A DNA stretch of 64,000 nt from Polaromonas sp. OV174 (GTDB lineage: Bacteria > Pseudomonadota > Gammaproteobacteria > Burkholderiales > Burkholderiaceae_C): the NCBI RefSeq assembly GCF_900112285.1, contig NZ_FOKZ01000004.1:124001-188000 (forward strand), in the 5' to 3' direction. How positions within the stretch are numbered: position 1 is the stretch's first letter; each line of letters begins with the position of its first letter. A program made the position numbers and the translations under genes. The notes below the pieces were generated by a model. That model was not told the DNA's origin, did not search any database, and worked only from the letters and a program-made list of their open reading frames with translations. Below, piece by piece: positions 62,112-64,000 of this stretch.

Positions 62112-64000
62112 ATGAGCAAGCGTTCCGTTAATGAGCAGCATGGTCTGCTGTCCCCCGGGCTGAAAGAGGCGCCGGTGCTGGATTTGATGTGCTCGCACTT
62201 TGTGCTGACGCTGGCCGCGCGCCAGGGCGCCAAGTTCAATGTGCGGCGTGACCTCAACAGCCTGCTGGCGCTGTCGGGCCGCCATCTGGTCTGGCCGCTG
62301 GCGGCGCTGCAGCGTCTGCGCGAATTCCTGGGCCGGCGCTGCAAGGACAACGAACTCTGGCGCGGTCATGAGAGCCTCACCGATGCCGAGTTCCTGGCCC
62401 GCCACGGCGTCTGGCGCGGCCCCTACGAAGAGGGCACGCTGTTCTTCTACCTCGACGAGCATGCCAAGGACCAGCCCAAGGACTTGCTCTCGGTCCTTAG
62501 CGCCACCGGCGACTGGCTGGCCCATGCGCTGAAAAAGCAGTCCACCCTGGTGGAGAAAAACATAGACGCGCTGGCCAGCCTGCTGCAGCTGAATCGGGCC
62601 GAGCGCGCGCTGCTGCTCTACGGCACGCTGGCCCGCTATCAGCGCGACCTGCGCTCGCTGCTGGTCGAGTTCAAGGTCAACAACGCGCCCGAGGCCTATG
62701 CCGCGATTGCCGACGTGGCCGGCGTCAAGGCGCCCGAAGTCGCGGACGCGCTGCGCGTCGGCTCGCGGCTGGAGCGCATAGGCATGGTGGAGAACCTGAT
62801 CTCCGAGCACAACATCACCGACCTGGCGGATCTGATGAAGGTCAGCGAAAAACTGCCGCCGGTGCTGATGCGCGAATACCGTGACCAGAACGAGCTGATG
62901 GCCGTCTTCACCCGGCCGGCCGCCGCCAGCAGCCTGGGGCTGGCCGATTTTGCCTTTGTCGGGGATGACGCCCAGGTGCTGGTGTCCTTGCTGCGCAATG
63001 CGGTGGCGGCGGGCGAGCAGGGCGTCAATGTGCTGCTTTACGGCCCGCCCGGTACCGGCAAGACCGAGCTGGCCAAGGTGGTGACGCAGGCGGCCGGGCT
63101 GGATTTGTTTGAAGTGGAATACGCCGATAGAGACGGCAATTCGCTCAGTGGCCGCGACCGCTACCGTTCGCTGCAGATCGCCCAGGTCTTCCTCAAGAGC
63201 AGCGCCCATTCCGCGCTGCTGTTTGATGAGGTGGAGGACGTGTTCCCGCCGATTTCTAGCGAAGCCGCGCAGCTGATGGCGCGCTCCGAGCAGCTGACCC
63301 TGCCCGCCAACGGCTCGGTCAACGGCAAGGCCTGGGTCAATCAGATCCTGGAGTCCAACGCCGTGCCAACGCTGTGGGTGACCAACCGTATAGAGCAAAT
63401 AGACCCGGCCTTCAGACGCCGCTTTGCCTACCACCTGGAGCTGCGCTCGCCGCCGCCGGGGGCGCGCGAAGGCATGGTGCGCAAGACGCTGGAGGGGGTG
63501 GCGGTGCGCGATGAATTTATCGCCAGGCTGACCGCCCGCCAGGGCCTGACGCCGGCGCAAATCCGCACGGCGGTGCGCTTTGCCCGTCTGGCCAGCGCGC
63601 CGCCGCAGGCGATAGACGCGCAGGTCGACGGCGCCGCCATGCAGGCAGCGCTGGCGGGTGGCCGGCCGGCCTTGATGGAGACCCTGATAGAGCGCCAGCT
63701 TAAAAACGCCGATGTCGCCCTGGGCAACCATTCGGGGGCCGCAGGCCGCGGTAGTGTGACGACTTACGACCTCTCCATGCTCAACGTCGAATCGCGCTTT
63801 GAGGTGCAGCGCATCGTGGCGGCGCTCAAGGCCAGGAGTTTTGGCAGCTTGTGCTTTTACGGCGCGCCCGGCACCGGCAAGACCGCGCTGGCCGAGCACA
63901 TCGCCCAGGCCCTGAATCAGCCCCTGATCATCAAGCAGGCCAGCGACCTGATGAGCAAATACCTGGGCGAGACCGAACAGAACATGGCGGCCATGTTCCG
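62112..64000 (+). CDS. AAA+ ATPase with two ATPase modules (3' end cut by window)
   Basis: The frame is open from the ATG to the window end (629 residues seen). An N-terminal helical region of about 290 residues precedes the first AAA module: Walker A GPPGTGKTE (about 311-319), Walker B ALLFDEVED, sensor 1 LWVTNRIEQID and the RRRF arginine block. A second module starts at about 575 with Walker A GAPGTGKTA (about 583-591) and SKYLGETEQN downstream, typical of the classical AAA clade. It is probably an unfoldase or remodelling ATPase. The overlapping long antisense frame is a shadow of its codon bias. Confidence 0.85.
   Translation, partial: MSKRSVNEQHGLLSPGLKEAPVLDLMCSHFVLTLAARQGAKFNVRRDLNSLLALSGRHLVWPLAALQRLREFLGRRCKDNELWRGHESLTDAEFLARHGVWRGPYEEGTLFFYLDEHAKDQPKDLLSVLSATGDWLAHALKKQSTLVEKNIDALASLLQLNRAERALLLYGTLARYQRDLRSLLVEFKVNNAPEAYAAIADVAGVKAPEVADALRVGSRLERIGMVENLISEHNITDLADLMKVSEKLPPVLMREYRDQNELMAVFTRPAAASSLGLADFAFVGDDAQVLVSLLRNAVAAGEQGVNVLLYGPPGTGKTELAKVVTQAAGLDLFEVEYADRDGNSLSGRDRYRSLQIAQVFLKSSAHSALLFDEVEDVFPPISSEAAQLMARSEQLTLPANGSVNGKAWVNQILESNAVPTLWVTNRIEQIDPAFRRRFAYHLELRSPPPGAREGMVRKTLEGVAVRDEFIARLTARQGLTPAQIRTAVRFARLASAPPQAIDAQVDGAAMQAALAGGRPALMETLIERQLKNADVALGNHSGAAGRGSVTTYDLSMLNVESRFEVQRIVAALKARSFGSLCFYGAPGTGKTALAEHIAQALNQPLIIKQASDLMSKYLGETEQNMAAMF

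Noticed and set aside
62064-63899. 611-codon open frame on the minus strand
   Set aside because: It lies wholly antisense to the AAA+ gene, whose motifs are unmistakable; GC-rich codon bias creates such shadows. The encoded sequence has no family features.

Overview
The window looks like a GC-rich betaproteobacterial chromosome segment, most likely Comamonadaceae (Polaromonas/Rhodoferax/Acidovorax type). The basis is the gene families (Bug binding protein, GTP-dependent PEPCK, ArgP-type LysR, b561/YceI block) and two repeat families I associate with that family: an AT-rich palindromic intergenic element (at least eight copies) and a GC-rich element (three copies). No rRNA, tRNA, CRISPR array, integrase or intact insertion sequence was seen.

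Region A (1-10.7 kb, + strand) is one tightly packed operon. It encodes divergent split glycine-dehydrogenase-like subunits (GcvPA/GcvPB type), a COG3199 (AcoX-like) ATP-NAD-kinase-fold protein, a complete peptide-type ABC importer, an acetylpolyamine-amidohydrolase-like deacylase and a RidA protein. The set suggests import of an acylated amine or amino acid, deacylation, PLP-dependent C-C cleavage and imine clean-up. I know of no described pathway with this set; it is my first candidate for a new system. Region A ends in an AT-rich stretch with a decayed XRE regulator and two GC-rich repeats (10.7-11.5 kb).

Region B (11.5-22 kb, - strand) is a peptide-scavenging cluster: an RpiR/MurR-type regulator, IaaA isoaspartyl peptidase, a GsiABCD-type importer, a DmpA-type aminopeptidase, an M55 DppA D-aminopeptidase and a flavin-reductase-like protein. 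Substrates are probably glutathione-like, isoaspartyl or D-amino-acid (murein-type) peptides.

Region C (22-40.8 kb) is a large catabolic locus. A GntR regulator and an MFS transporter diverge from about 16 kb of + strand genes: a hydantoin/Asp-Glu racemase, a dipeptide-type ABC importer with two about 90% identical binding proteins, a small RHH-like protein, a DUF1989 protein, a flavin-reductase-like protein, two CodA-like deaminases, two further amidohydrolases and an orphan Bug binding protein. The enzymes point to stepwise deamination and ring opening of a nitrogen-rich heterocycle; the substrate is unknown. Identical GntR-type operator candidates flank the divergent promoter region. This is the second candidate system.

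Region D (40.8-64 kb) is mostly ordinary chromosome: a flavodoxin-fold reductase, DadA with its divergent ArgP-like regulator, two YceI proteins plus cytochrome b561, a large multi-sensor histidine kinase, UspA, a metallophosphoesterase, a LysR regulator, PEPCK, ModABC, a degenerate ABC ATPase, small membrane and lipoproteins, threonine ammonia-lyase, and a two-module AAA+ ATPase cut off by the window end.

A recurring oddity is that both repeat families have entered coding sequence in frame: the GC-rich repeat in dppA, and the AT-palindrome repeat plus a 9-bp minisatellite in dadA.
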